A stretch of 64,000 nucleotides of DNA from NCBI RefSeq assembly GCF_036182465.1, contig NZ_CP108081.1, forward strand, positions 5,270,001-5,334,000. Direction: 5' to 3'. This document shows positions 34,446 to 43,021 of this stretch, piece by piece. Origin of the DNA: Streptomyces sp. NBC_00258. GTDB taxonomy: Bacteria; Actinomycetota; Actinomycetes; Streptomycetales; Streptomycetaceae. The notes beneath the pieces were generated by a model. That model saw only the letters and a program-made list of their open reading frames with translations. It had not been told where the DNA came from and made no database searches. A program made the position numbers and the translations under genes. Position 1 is the first letter of the stretch. Each line of letters opens with the position of its first letter.

Positions 34446-35771
34446 TCACTCGGTGACGTCGATCCCCACCCGGTTCGTCTCCAGCCCCGCCGCGGTGACG
34501 ACCTGTACGTCCACCCGCCCGGGCTCCACATCCGCCGGCACCGGCACGGTGAGCACCGCGTCGGACGGGTTGCTGAACCCGCCGGGCACCGGAACCAGCG
34601 GTACGTGCACATGCACGGGCCCGATCCGCACCACCATCCGCGACAGCCGGTCCGCGCCCTGCGCGCCGGGCGGCACGAACCCGGCGCCCCGGATCTCGAT
34701 GTCGTCGCCGGTCCGGATCGGCGCGTCCAGATCCCCCGCCTCGCGTGCCCGCACGACCGACAGAATCACCGGCCGCCCGCCTTCCGCGTACTTCCCGGCG
34801 ACATAGGTGGCGGCCGACACCAGCACCATCACCGCAAGCCCCCACGGCAGATCGGGCAGCTGCTCGGGCCGCCGGGCCAGCCGCACCGCCGCGAACACCA
34901 GCGCGACGGCACCCACGACCACGTACTGGATGTCGGCGAAGCTGCCGCGGCCGGAGTCGTCGGTGAGCAGATCCGCAGCCCGGGGCCGGTCGGCCCGCAC
35001 CTTCTGCAGCCGCTGTCCGAGGACGCGCAGCCCCACGACCCGCCGTACGAGCACGGCGATCGCGCACACGACGGCGAGCACGGTCACGATGCCGGCGCCC
35101 CGCGCGAGTTCGAGCCCCGCGATCAGGGAGTCCCGCTCGGCGGGCGAGGAGGCACCCGCCAGGCGTCCCGCCAGTACGAGCACGGCGTAGACGACGAACA
35201 GCACCCAGCCGACCGCCACGGCACGGGAGGTCGACAGCCGGTTGTCCTCGCCGATGACGGGCGCCAGCACTCCGCCCCGTGCCCGGTGGAACCACGAGGC
35301 CCCGGTCAGCAGCCCGCTCACGACCACCGCGGCCACCAGCCCCGCGGTCCGTGCGGCCGTCCAGCCCGCCCCGATCGCGGTGAGCGTCTGCACCAGGAGC
35401 AGGACGAGGACAACTCCCCACACGGCGATGACGGTTCGCCGCCACACCAGACCCAGCCAGACCTCGCCCTCGGCCCGCCCGCGCTCCGCGACGACGTCCG
35501 CGGACTGGGTCAGCTCGTCCGACACCCACTGCCTCGACGCACCGGCCGAGTACGCGACGGCCGCGGGCAGCCCTCGCCCGGACGCCAATTCGTCCCGCTT
35601 GGAAAGGAATTCGGCAACGGCGCGCCGATGCCCCTCGCGTGCCCCGTGCGGACAGTTCCCGCAGGTGCAGCCCCCCTCGTGCCCGCTCCGACCGGCGCCG
35701 CGCCCGGCGTCACGCCCCGCGCCCTGTCCAGTCTCCTGCACCGCCACGCCCGTTGCCGCCTTCCAGACCAT
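34446..35771 (-). CDS. Polytopic membrane protein with CxCxxC and beta-rich C-terminus
   Basis: A 441-residue protein of unknown function. The cytoplasmic N-terminus has a compact CTCGNCPHG motif (about 35-43) and a helix REGHRRAVAEFLSKRDELA. Six or so transmembrane helices span about 108-340 (VIAVWGVVLVLLLVQTL, TAGLVAAVVVSGLLTG, AVGWVLFVVYAVLVLAG, IVTVLAVVCAIAVLV, IQYVVVGAVALVFAAV, LAVMVLVSAATYVAG). The C-terminal 95 residues are a beta-rich domain (DDIEIRGAGFVPPG and RVDVQVVTAAGLETNRVGI), similar in feel to IPT/TIG folds. The start at ATG 35771 is not strongly supported by a ribosome site. Confidence 0.8.
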   Translation of the reverse strand: MVWKAATGVAVQETGQGAGRDAGRGAGRSGHEGGCTCGNCPHGAREGHRRAVAEFLSKRDELASGRGLPAAVAYSAGASRQWVSDELTQSADVVAERGRAEGEVWLGLVWRRTVIAVWGVVLVLLLVQTLTAIGAGWTAARTAGLVAAVVVSGLLTGASWFHRARGGVLAPVIGEDNRLSTSRAVAVGWVLFVVYAVLVLAGRLAGASSPAERDSLIAGLELARGAGIVTVLAVVCAIAVLVRRVVGLRVLGQRLQKVRADRPRAADLLTDDSGRGSFADIQYVVVGAVALVFAAVRLARRPEQLPDLPWGLAVMVLVSAATYVAGKYAEGGRPVILSVVRAREAGDLDAPIRTGDDIEIRGAGFVPPGAQGADRLSRMVVRIGPVHVHVPLVPVPGGFSNPSDAVLTVPVPADVEPGRVDVQVVTAAGLETNRVGIDVTE

Positions 35772-36049
35772 TGGGTCGAACCCTCATTTACCGCACGCCC
35801 CACCGAACCGACCGCACGCCCTACCGATATGTCACGTTCGCACGCCACCGCCGCACCACGGACAGCGGCACGACCACCGGCCCCGAGGCCACCGGTCGCA
35901 CAATCAACCCCCGCACATCTGCGCAGCCGCACAAGTGCCTCGCGACGACAGCGCATTGTGCCGTACCCCACACCCCGCGCGTCCGCCAGGTCTGGTCAGC
36001 GCGGGTGAACCGCCCACCCCCGTGTTGACCCGGCTGCGAGAATTCCCGT

Positions 36050-36955
36050 ATGGCCGAGATCATCCAGCGCGACGGGACCTGGGCCTTCGACGGCAGCACG
36101 GTCCGGATCACCCCGGGACTGCACCGCTCCGTGCCGCTGTTCCGGCAGACGTACGGAGAGATCGCCGTGCCCCTCGAAGCGGTCGCGGGCGTCGCCTACG
36201 AACCCGAACGCAAGCGTGGCCGGCTGCGCCTGAGACTCCGCGAGGGCGCCGACCCGCTGCTCCAGGCGACCGGGGGCCGTCTGCCCGAGCCCGCGGACCC
36301 GTACCGGCTGACGGTGGACATCGACCGCTCGGGCGTCGCCGAGTACGTCGCCGAGGAGATCCGGCGCGCCCTGCTCCTCGAACAGATCCCCAAGGAACCG
36401 GCCAGAACCTACCTCGTGCCCGGCCCGCCCGTCCCCGTCTCGGTCCGTTCCAGCGACGGCACGGTGTCCTTCGACGGCACCCAGGTCCGTATCGACTGGA
36501 GCGACACCTCGGACCGGGTGAAGCGCGCGACGGGCCCGCGCATCATCGAGCTGCCGGATCTGGTCCAGGTGGAGTGGCTGCCCAACTCCGGTTACGAGGA
36601 CGGCTTCCTGCGCTTCGTGACCCGTGACTCGGTGTTCTCCAAACTGCCGCCGGAGAAGGACCCGTTCGCCCTCGACCTGTGGGGCAGTGCCCGCCGCGAT
36701 CTGCTCACGGCGCTGGTCGCCACCGCGGTCATGGCCCGGCTCCCGCACCCGTCCACGCGGTCCGGCGAGTACACCCAGGGCGACCCGCCCCGCCTCCCGC
36801 CCGCACCCGAGGACTCCGTACCGCAGCCGCCCCGGCAGGGGCACCACGACGTACTCCTGCGCCGCCTCAGGGAGTTGGGCGAACTGCACCGCGACGGCGT
36901 GCTCACGGACGAGGAGTTCGCGGCGACGAAAGCGGCGGTGCTGCGGGACTTCTGA
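36050..36955 (+). CDS. DUF4429 double-domain protein with C-terminal SHOCT
   Basis: A 301-residue cytosolic protein made of two similar DUF4429 units (about 3-105 and 130-215). Each opens with a Gly-Thr-Trp/Val-x-Phe-Asp-Gly segment (DGTWAFDGSTVRI and DGTVSFDGTQVRI), followed by IPLEAV/IELPDLVQVEW strands. A disordered linker joins them to a short C-terminal SHOCT helix pair (about 265-300, LLRRLRELGELHRDGVLTDE). DUF4429 resembles PH-like lipid- or protein-binding folds; the function is unknown. It is 16 bases from the convergent aldolase gene. Confidence 0.88.
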   Translation: MAEIIQRDGTWAFDGSTVRITPGLHRSVPLFRQTYGEIAVPLEAVAGVAYEPERKRGRLRLRLREGADPLLQATGGRLPEPADPYRLTVDIDRSGVAEYVAEEIRRALLLEQIPKEPARTYLVPGPPVPVSVRSSDGTVSFDGTQVRIDWSDTSDRVKRATGPRIIELPDLVQVEWLPNSGYEDGFLRFVTRDSVFSKLPPEKDPFALDLWGSARRDLLTALVATAVMARLPHPSTRSGEYTQGDPPRLPPAPEDSVPQPPRQGHHDVLLRRLRELGELHRDGVLTDEEFAATKAAVLRDF

Positions 36956-36971
36956 CACGGGTGGGACCGGG

Positions 36972-37766
36972 CTAACTGAGGAGGTCGGGTTCGCTGCGGC
37001 TGATGTCCTGCCACAGCGGCTGGTAGTTGATCCACGCCACCAGATCCCCGCCGAGCTGTTCCCGTGTCGCGACCGCCTGCTTGTGGTCGATGAGTACGGG
37101 ACGGCCCGCCGCGCACGCGGTCAGCTGCACCTGGCACGAGCGCTCCATCGACAGGAACCACCAGGCCGCCGCGTCCACCGAGTCGCCGACGGTCAGCAGC
37201 CCGTGGTTGCGCAGCACGAGCGCCTTGCGGGTGCCGAGCCCGGAGGCGATCCGCCGCCCCTCCTCGGCGTCCACGGCGACCCCCGAGTACGCGTCGTACA
37301 GCGCGTGGTCCTCGTAGAACGCGCAGCTCTCCTGGGTGATCGGGTCGAGCAGGTCGCCGAGCGCGGACAGTGCGCGGCCGTACACCGAGTGGCAGTGGGC
37401 GACCGCGACGACGTCCGGCCGGGCGGCGTGCACCTGGGCGTGCACGGTGAACGCCGCCTGGTTCACGTGATAGCGGCCCTCGATCACCTGCCCGTCCTCG
37501 TTGGCCATGACCAGATCACTGACCGTGACGTGCTTGAACGGCATGCCGAACGGATTGACCCAGAAGCAGTTGCTGTACTCCGGATCGCGCGCGGTGATGT
37601 GACCGGAGACCCCGTCCTCGAACCCGAGCCGGCCGAACAGACGCAGCGCGCCTGCCAGGCGTTCCTTGCGGTGCCGCCGCTCGTCGTCGAGCGACTCGTG
37701 CATGGGCGGCATGGCGAACCGCAGCCGGTCGGTGGGAAGCGGCAGGGGTGGTGTGGGCCCGTGCAT
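36972..37766 (-). CDS. Class II aldolase/adducin-family protein
   Basis: A 264-residue zinc enzyme or pseudo-enzyme of the class II aldolase/adducin family. ATG 37766 follows GGAGG by four bases. Visible motifs are the SGHITARDP segment, FWVNPFGMPF, the metal-binding pair in VAHCHSVYGRALS, and the late metal His in VLRNHGLLTVG. Members cleave sugar phosphates (fuculose/ribulose type) or act on other hydroxy acids, and the substrate cannot be read here. It is divergent from the small ORF/membrane-protein unit at 37953, with a possible operator between them. Confidence 0.92.
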   Translation of the reverse strand: MHGPTPPLPLPTDRLRFAMPPMHESLDDERRHRKERLAGALRLFGRLGFEDGVSGHITARDPEYSNCFWVNPFGMPFKHVTVSDLVMANEDGQVIEGRYHVNQAAFTVHAQVHAARPDVVAVAHCHSVYGRALSALGDLLDPITQESCAFYEDHALYDAYSGVAVDAEEGRRIASGLGTRKALVLRNHGLLTVGDSVDAAAWWFLSMERSCQVQLTACAAGRPVLIDHKQAVATREQLGGDLVAWINYQPLWQDISRSEPDLLS

Positions 37767-37862
37767 ATGTCCTCCAGCCCTGAGGTACGGACTCCGTACG
37801 TGTTTACGGGCGGGAAGTTACCGGCGGTCAGCGCAGGAGAACAGAGATGTTCGTGAAGAGAG

Positions 37863-37879
37863 TGCACAACCGTTGCACG
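37863..37879. promoter_or_regulatory. Possible operator between aldolase gene and small-ORF unit
   Basis: gtgcacaaccgttgcac is an inverted repeat (GTGCA...TGCAC) with a central cg, the general form of LacI-type operators. It lies about 100 bases from both divergent starts. Confidence 0.3.
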
Positions 37880-37952
37880 GGGTCGGTGGTCTGCCTGTCT
37901 GGAGCCAACTAATCGGTCGGGCACCTGCACCGACGCCCCCTGGAGGACCCCC

Positions 37953-38018
37953 GTGCGCAGTCACCCCCCTACGCTGCGCGGACCGCGTCCCGCGACCGCA
38001 CCCCCCAACCGCCCATGA
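37953..38018 (+). CDS. 21-residue leader ORF coupled to the downstream membrane protein
   Basis: A GTG at 37953 has a perfect GGAGG six bases upstream (37942-37946). The frame encodes VRSHPPTLRGPRPATA plus five more residues and stops at TGA 38016-38018, which overlaps the ATG of the next gene as ATGA. The downstream gene has no ribosome site of its own, so this small ORF probably delivers ribosomes to it. Whether the peptide has a function is unknown. Confidence 0.55.
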   Translation: MRSHPPTLRGPRPATAPPNRP

Positions 38019-38563
38019 AGAGAAACGAGCGCCTTGTCACAGGCATGCTCAGACAGATCGCCACGCGCGACGTCGTCGTCCTGGACGACCTCGGCGGATC
38101 CCCCCGCCGCCTCGCCGCGCTCACCTACATCGCCGTGCAGTACGGCTTCCGCTACGAGGAGACGAGCAGACTCGGCCAGACACTCCAGGTCCGCCTGACC
38201 CGCGACCCCCGCCCGGAGGCCCGCGAACGCAGCACGGCCGCCCTCGGCCGCCTCGCCGCCGGCCGCGCTCCGGGCATGCGCCCGGGCACACTCAAACCGC
38301 TGCCCGACGTGGCGCCCGCGGTCGGGCTCCTCAAGGCCCGTATCGAGTTCGACGCGCTGGCCGACGACCTGGACTGGCGCCGCAAGGCCGTCTTCATGAC
38401 CGCCAGCGCGGCCCTCATGGCGCTGCTGCTGATCCCCGCGGGCTGGAGGGCCTCGCTCGCCGCGAGCGCCACCATGGCCGCGGTGTTCGCGGTCTTCCTG
38501 CGCCTGGAGGTGTTACGGAAGGACCGGCTGGCCCGGCGGCTGCGGTCGGCGGGGCTGATCTGA
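38015..38563 (+). CDS. Membrane-associated protein of unknown function
   Basis: A 182-residue protein, first codon ATG 38015 within the stop of the small ORF. The N-terminal 120 residues form a soluble mixed domain (LVTGMLRQIATRDVVVLDDL and YGFRYEETSRLGQTLQVRLT), followed by two hydrophobic helices near 125-165 (KAVFMTASAALMALLLIPAGW, LAASATMAAVFAVFLRLEVL) and a basic tail. I recognise no family. Its translation appears to depend on the upstream small ORF. Confidence 0.8.
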   Translation: MKRNERLVTGMLRQIATRDVVVLDDLGGSPRRLAALTYIAVQYGFRYEETSRLGQTLQVRLTRDPRPEARERSTAALGRLAAGRAPGMRPGTLKPLPDVAPAVGLLKARIEFDALADDLDWRRKAVFMTASAALMALLLIPAGWRASLAASATMAAVFAVFLRLEVLRKDRLARRLRSAGLI

Positions 38564-38663
38564 GCGATCCGAGCCCGAGGAATCCCCCGTCGCAGATCCG
38601 CCCGAGAAATCCTCCGCCGCAAAGGCGACGGAAGGTGTCGGGTATCGGCGTCAGACTCGTCGT

Positions 38664-39146
38664 ATGACTCGGACGACATCGAACTGGGCGGCGATCACCG
38701 CCGCGGAACCGGACCTCGCCAAGACCGTCGAGGACCGGTTCGCGGCCTTCACTCACCACATCGTGGCGACCCTCCGCAAGGACGGGTCGCCACGCACCTC
38801 GGGACTCGAAGTCCGGTTCCTGAACGGGGAGTTGTGGCTCGGCATGATGCCGGACTCGCTCAAGGCACTGGACCTGCGCCGCGACCCGCGCTTCGCCCTG
38901 CAGGCGAATCCGGGTCCCGGCACGGAGATGGCGGGCGGCGACGTACGGATCGCGGGCCGGGCCGTCGAGGTCGAGGAACCGGCCGAGCGCGCCCGGTACG
39001 CCGAAGAGGTGGAACCGCCGGAGCCGTTCCACCTCTTCCGCACCGAGCTGACGGAGGTCGTACGGACCTACGTCGAGGACGACAAGTATCTGGTCGTCGA
39101 GATCTGGAAGCCCGGAGAGCCGGTGCGGACTCTCAGGCGGACGTGA
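38664..39146 (+). CDS. FMN/F420-binding split-barrel (PPOX-type) protein
   Basis: A 160-residue pyridoxamine-5'-phosphate-oxidase-fold protein. The split barrel is recognisable in VEDRFAAFTHHIVATLRKDGSPRTSG, VRFLNGELWLGMM, LDLRRDPRFALQANPG and VRIAGRAVEVEE. Actinobacterial relatives bind FMN, F420 or heme and act as small oxidoreductases, so a precise activity cannot be assigned. It converges on guaA with 18 bases between stops and no obvious terminator hairpin. Confidence 0.85.
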   Translation: MTRTTSNWAAITAAEPDLAKTVEDRFAAFTHHIVATLRKDGSPRTSGLEVRFLNGELWLGMMPDSLKALDLRRDPRFALQANPGPGTEMAGGDVRIAGRAVEVEEPAERARYAEEVEPPEPFHLFRTELTEVVRTYVEDDKYLVVEIWKPGEPVRTLRRT

Positions 39147-39164
39147 CCTTCAGCAGCCCTGGGG

Positions 39165-40739
<1,575 letters not shown>

Positions 40740-41038
40740 GGTTTGCCTTCCGGCGGTTCAGCAGGGATGTGCTCCCGAGTCTAACCGGGCGCCCGGAGCC
40801 GACGTCCCGTCCCTGGGGGCTCCACCCCCCGGCCCCCGTGTCGCCACCGGGGCTCCGCCCCAGGCCCCGTCGTCGGGTGCGGGTCCGGCTGTGGCTTGTC
40901 GCGCAGTTCCCCGCGCCCCTGGGTATCTCAGCCCCTCCGGCGTTTGAGGAGCGGGGGTTCGGGGGCCGGCCCCCGAGTAGTGACGGGAATGGGTAGGGGC
41001 GGCGGGGGCGAGAGAACCGTCTCAGCATCCGAGCGTGG
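40740..41038. other. Intergenic region upstream of guaA with complex repeats
   Basis: No gene. It holds repeat copy E (40900-40919), then a second GC-rich hairpin element, gcccctccggcgtttgagg from about 40931 and gggggccggccccc near 40964. The guaA promoter should lie near 40745-40800 on the minus strand. Confidence 0.6.
40900..40919 (-). repeat. Dispersed intergenic repeat, copy E
   Basis: Reverse-complement match of the 20-mer, with the same ggctgtggct left flank as copy C. It is followed directly by a different hairpin-forming repeat. Confidence 0.85.
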
Positions 41039-41068
41039 TTGGCCGGCGGCCGGTGGCCGGGCATACTG
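41039..41068 (+). promoter_or_regulatory. Promoter of the chorismate mutase leader
   Basis: TTGGCC (41039-41044) and CATACT (41063-41068) with an 18-base spacer. Transcription starting about seven bases later would begin at the ATG at 41074, so the leader peptide would be translated from a leaderless message. No Shine-Dalgarno is present upstream of that ATG. Confidence 0.55.
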
Positions 41069-41073
41069 CTCCC

Positions 41074-41145
41074 ATGCTCACGCACGAGACCTTCGTCTTT
41101 ACCTATGGCAACCGGCCCACCGGCTGCCATGGTCGTGCTGCTTGA
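41074..41145 (+). CDS. Phe/Tyr-rich leader peptide (attenuator) of chorismate mutase
   Basis: A 23-codon ORF from ATG 41074 to TGA 41145. Residues 5-11 are ETFVFTY, with two Phe and one Tyr in five codons. The codons are TTC, GTC, TTT, ACC, TAT; TTT and TAT are rare in Streptomyces, which would make ribosomes sensitive to charged tRNA-Phe and tRNA-Tyr. It precedes a 13-bp GC-rich terminator hairpin and the chorismate mutase gene, whose product makes prephenate for Phe and Tyr. This is the arrangement of a ribosome-mediated attenuator. I infer function; no alternative antiterminator fold was computed. Confidence 0.65.
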   Translation: MLTHETFVFTYGNRPTGCHGRAA

Positions 41146-41167
41146 GCAACTGACAAGCGACTTCCCA

Positions 41168-41198
41168 GGCGCCCCGGGCCGACAAGGCCCGGGGCGCC
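41168..41198 (+). terminator. Attenuator terminator hairpin
   Basis: ggcgccccgggcc (41168-41180) pairs perfectly over 13 bp with 41186-41198 around a gacaa loop. It lies 23 bases after the leader stop and 58 bases before the chorismate mutase ATG. Confidence 0.75.
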
Positions 41199-41255
41199 TC
41201 GCGGTTTCCGGACCTTGCCGCTCCGGGGCACCCCACTCGAAGAGGAGCCCCCGAG

Positions 41256-41546
41256 ATGAGCACAGCCGCCACCACGGACAAGACCGGCGCCCGCACCGAA
41301 GAGGCCGCCGACGTCATCACCGGCGCCCGCGAACGCATCGACGCCCTCGACGACCGGATCATCGGCCTCGTCCAGGAACGCATGGCGATCTCGGCGGTCA
41401 TCCAGGAGGCCCGCATCGCCTCCGGAGGCCGCCGCGTGAACCTGTCGCGCGAGATGGACGTCCTCGGCCACTACAGGGACGCACTCGGCAAGCCGGGCAC
41501 CTCACTCGCGATGACGCTCCTGGAGCTGTGCCGGGGCCGGATCTGA
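41256..41546 (+). CDS. Chorismate mutase (AroQ type)
   Basis: A 96-residue all-helical chorismate mutase that converts chorismate to prephenate, the branch to Phe and Tyr. ATG 41256 is eight bases after GAGGAG. AroQ landmarks are ARERIDALDDRIIGLVQERM in helix 1 and a Glu/Arg-rich second half (SREMDVLGHYRDALG). The N-terminus has an extra 20 residues. It is monofunctional, without a fused dehydratase or DAHP synthase. The leader upstream suggests attenuation by Phe/Tyr supply. It is followed by tandem repeats rather than another aromatic gene. Confidence 0.93.
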   Translation: MSTAATTDKTGARTEEAADVITGARERIDALDDRIIGLVQERMAISAVIQEARIASGGRRVNLSREMDVLGHYRDALGKPGTSLAMTLLELCRGRI

Positions 41547-41635
41547 AGACCGCGTCCGAAGACCGCCTCCGAAGATCGCCTCCGACGGTGCTGAGGGCGT
41601 ACGGGATCCGCGTACGACATCCGCGTACGACGGAC
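41545..41635. repeat. Two sets of three 13-bp tandem repeats after chorismate mutase
   Basis: Units gaagaccgcgtcc, gaagaccgcctcc, gaagatcgcctcc (41545-41583) are followed 13 bases later by gcgtacgggatcc, gcgtacgacatcc, gcgtacgacggac (41597-41635). Both sets have a 13-base period. The first begins at the chorismate mutase stop codon. Confidence 0.75.
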
Positions 41636-42127
41636 GTCCGGTGCACGCACGTACGCATGTCCTCTCACCCGTACGGCGCGTGACCGCCCCGCGGCGGGCT
41701 TCGTTGGTCCCGGTGTCCGTGCCAGCCAGGGGCGGGCCCGAAGAACCACGCGTGGCTCCGCTGGAACGATGAGGCGTACGGACGTGCGCCGTGGGACCTC
41801 GTTCCAGAGAAGTGACCGGACGGCAGGGGACAGCAGCCCGGTCACCCAAGAGAGGTCGGCTCCGGGGACGCTCGGAGCCGACCGGCGGAATCTGTGCAAG
41901 GGCGGTCGAAACGGTTGCGGAGGCCGCGGCCCATCGAGCACGATGTTTGGAACTACCCCCAAGTCCCTGAGCGACAGCAGCATTGGATCGTCTTACCGCC
42001 ATTGGTCGATACCACGCGCACTCCCCCGGTGCGCCGGGGCGCCGACCGGGCGGAGAAGCCAGTAAGCGGCGCACCCCCCGGCGCCGTCCCGTAGGCACCG
42101 GCGCTGCCCTGACGTCGGTGCTGACCA
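41636..42127. other. Intergenic region with a locally lower-GC segment
   Basis: About 490 bases. Most looks non-coding. The segment 41920-42010 is notably less GC-rich than its surroundings and is covered by the small ORF listed at 41894. No tRNA or known RNA fold was recognised. Confidence 0.45.
41894..42094 (+). CDS. Possible 66-residue ORF containing a TTA codon
   Basis: From GTG 41894 the frame gives a basic start (VQGRSKRLRRPRP) and a plausible core (HDVWNYPQVPERQQHWIVLP). The Leu before Pro-Pro is encoded by TTA at 41993-41995, the codon read by the developmental bldA tRNA in Streptomyces. There is no good ribosome site and no family is recognised, so this may be an open frame by chance. 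Confidence 0.25.
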   Translation: MQGRSKRLRRPRPIEHDVWNYPQVPERQQHWIVLPPLVDTTRTPPVRRGADRAEKPVSGAPPGAVP

Positions 42128-42161
42128 CGAAGGGCCCCGCGGTTGCCCGCGGGGCCCTTCG
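42128..42161. terminator. Strong intrinsic terminator
   Basis: A perfect 15-bp stem (cgaagggccccgcgg at 42128-42142 with 42147-42161) and a ttgc tetraloop, 48 bases from the end of the minus-strand lipoprotein gene. It probably serves that gene and possibly transcripts from the other side. Confidence 0.85.
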
Positions 42162-42208
42162 CCTGTCCGGCACGCCGTGCGGCCGGTCCCGTGTCCCGGG
42201 CCGGCCCG

Positions 42209-43021
42209 TCAGGCGGTCGTCTTGTTCAGCTTCGCGAGCTGCGCCTCGACGAGTTCGGCCGGGACCTCGACCTCGTCGGCGTCCAGCATGTTCATCGAGC
42301 TGAAGGCCACCAGCGTCGAACCGTCACGGACGACCGTGTACGCGGCCGGGACCTCCGCCCCCTCGATGGAGGCGACCAGCCGGAACGCGACGGACTCGTC
42401 GCCCAGCTTCGGATCGGCCAGCGCCTTGACCCCGGTGTACTTGTAGCCGACGTACCGGTACTCGGTGCACTCTCCCGTCGCCTTGCGCAGCCCGGCGAGC
42501 ACGTCGTCGGCCTCTCCCGACCCGTACGAGAGGAGTGCGAGCGTGGTCACCGAGGCGTTCGTCTCGTCCTTGGCCGTGACGCCGCGGCTGAGGGAGGTCC
42601 GTGAGGCCGGGTCGGTGGTGAACAGGAACATGTCGGCGACCGGCTGGCACTTCGCCGGGACCGCCGGGGAGGACGCCCCCTGGAGATCGGCGGACCCCGC
42701 CCCCTCGACCTTGTACCCCTTGACGTCACCCGTCGCGAGCGCGGCCTTCTTCAACTGCGCCCGGGTCAGGGGCTCGTCCGTGTCCGGGGCGACCGAGGAG
42801 CCGTCCTTGCCCGGCGCCTTCGCCCTGCTCTTGGCCCCGTCCCCGCCCCTGTCCTTCGCCTGCTCCTTCGACTCGCCGGCCGACTGTGCGGCGGCCGGCG
42901 TCCCTGCTGCCTTCTTGTCCTTGCCGTCGCCACCCGCGCACGCCGAGGCGCATCCGAGGCCGGCCACGACCGACGCGGCCACGACGGTCCGCACGATCCT
43001 TCTGCTCACGCCCGTACTCAT
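42209..43021 (-). CDS. Exported lipoprotein-like protein, paralogue of the one at 52639
   Basis: A 270-residue exported protein, ATG 43021 overlapping the stop of the upstream gene as ATGA. A signal sequence (RRIVRTVVAASVVAGLGCASACAGG) contains two cysteines but neither fits a standard lipobox, so lipidation is uncertain. A Lys/Ala/Gly linker precedes a domain from about residue 85: LTRAQLKKAALATGDVKGYKVEG, CQPVADMFLFTT, and a C-terminal VPAELVEAQLAKLNK. The last motif and the TGDVKGYKV motif match the lipoprotein at 52639, so they are paralogues. The domain may be a sensor-like fold, inferred only. It is in an operon with the membrane protein at 43018. Confidence 0.85.
   Translation of the reverse strand: MSTGVSRRIVRTVVAASVVAGLGCASACAGGDGKDKKAAGTPAAAQSAGESKEQAKDRGGDGAKSRAKAPGKDGSSVAPDTDEPLTRAQLKKAALATGDVKGYKVEGAGSADLQGASSPAVPAKCQPVADMFLFTTDPASRTSLSRGVTAKDETNASVTTLALLSYGSGEADDVLAGLRKATGECTEYRYVGYKYTGVKALADPKLGDESVAFRLVASIEGAEVPAAYTVVRDGSTLVAFSSMNMLDADEVEVPAELVEAQLAKLNKTTA

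Noticed and set aside
41074..41145. Reading the chorismate mutase leader as a tryptophan attenuator
   Set aside because: There is no Trp codon in the peptide; the control residues are Phe and Tyr.
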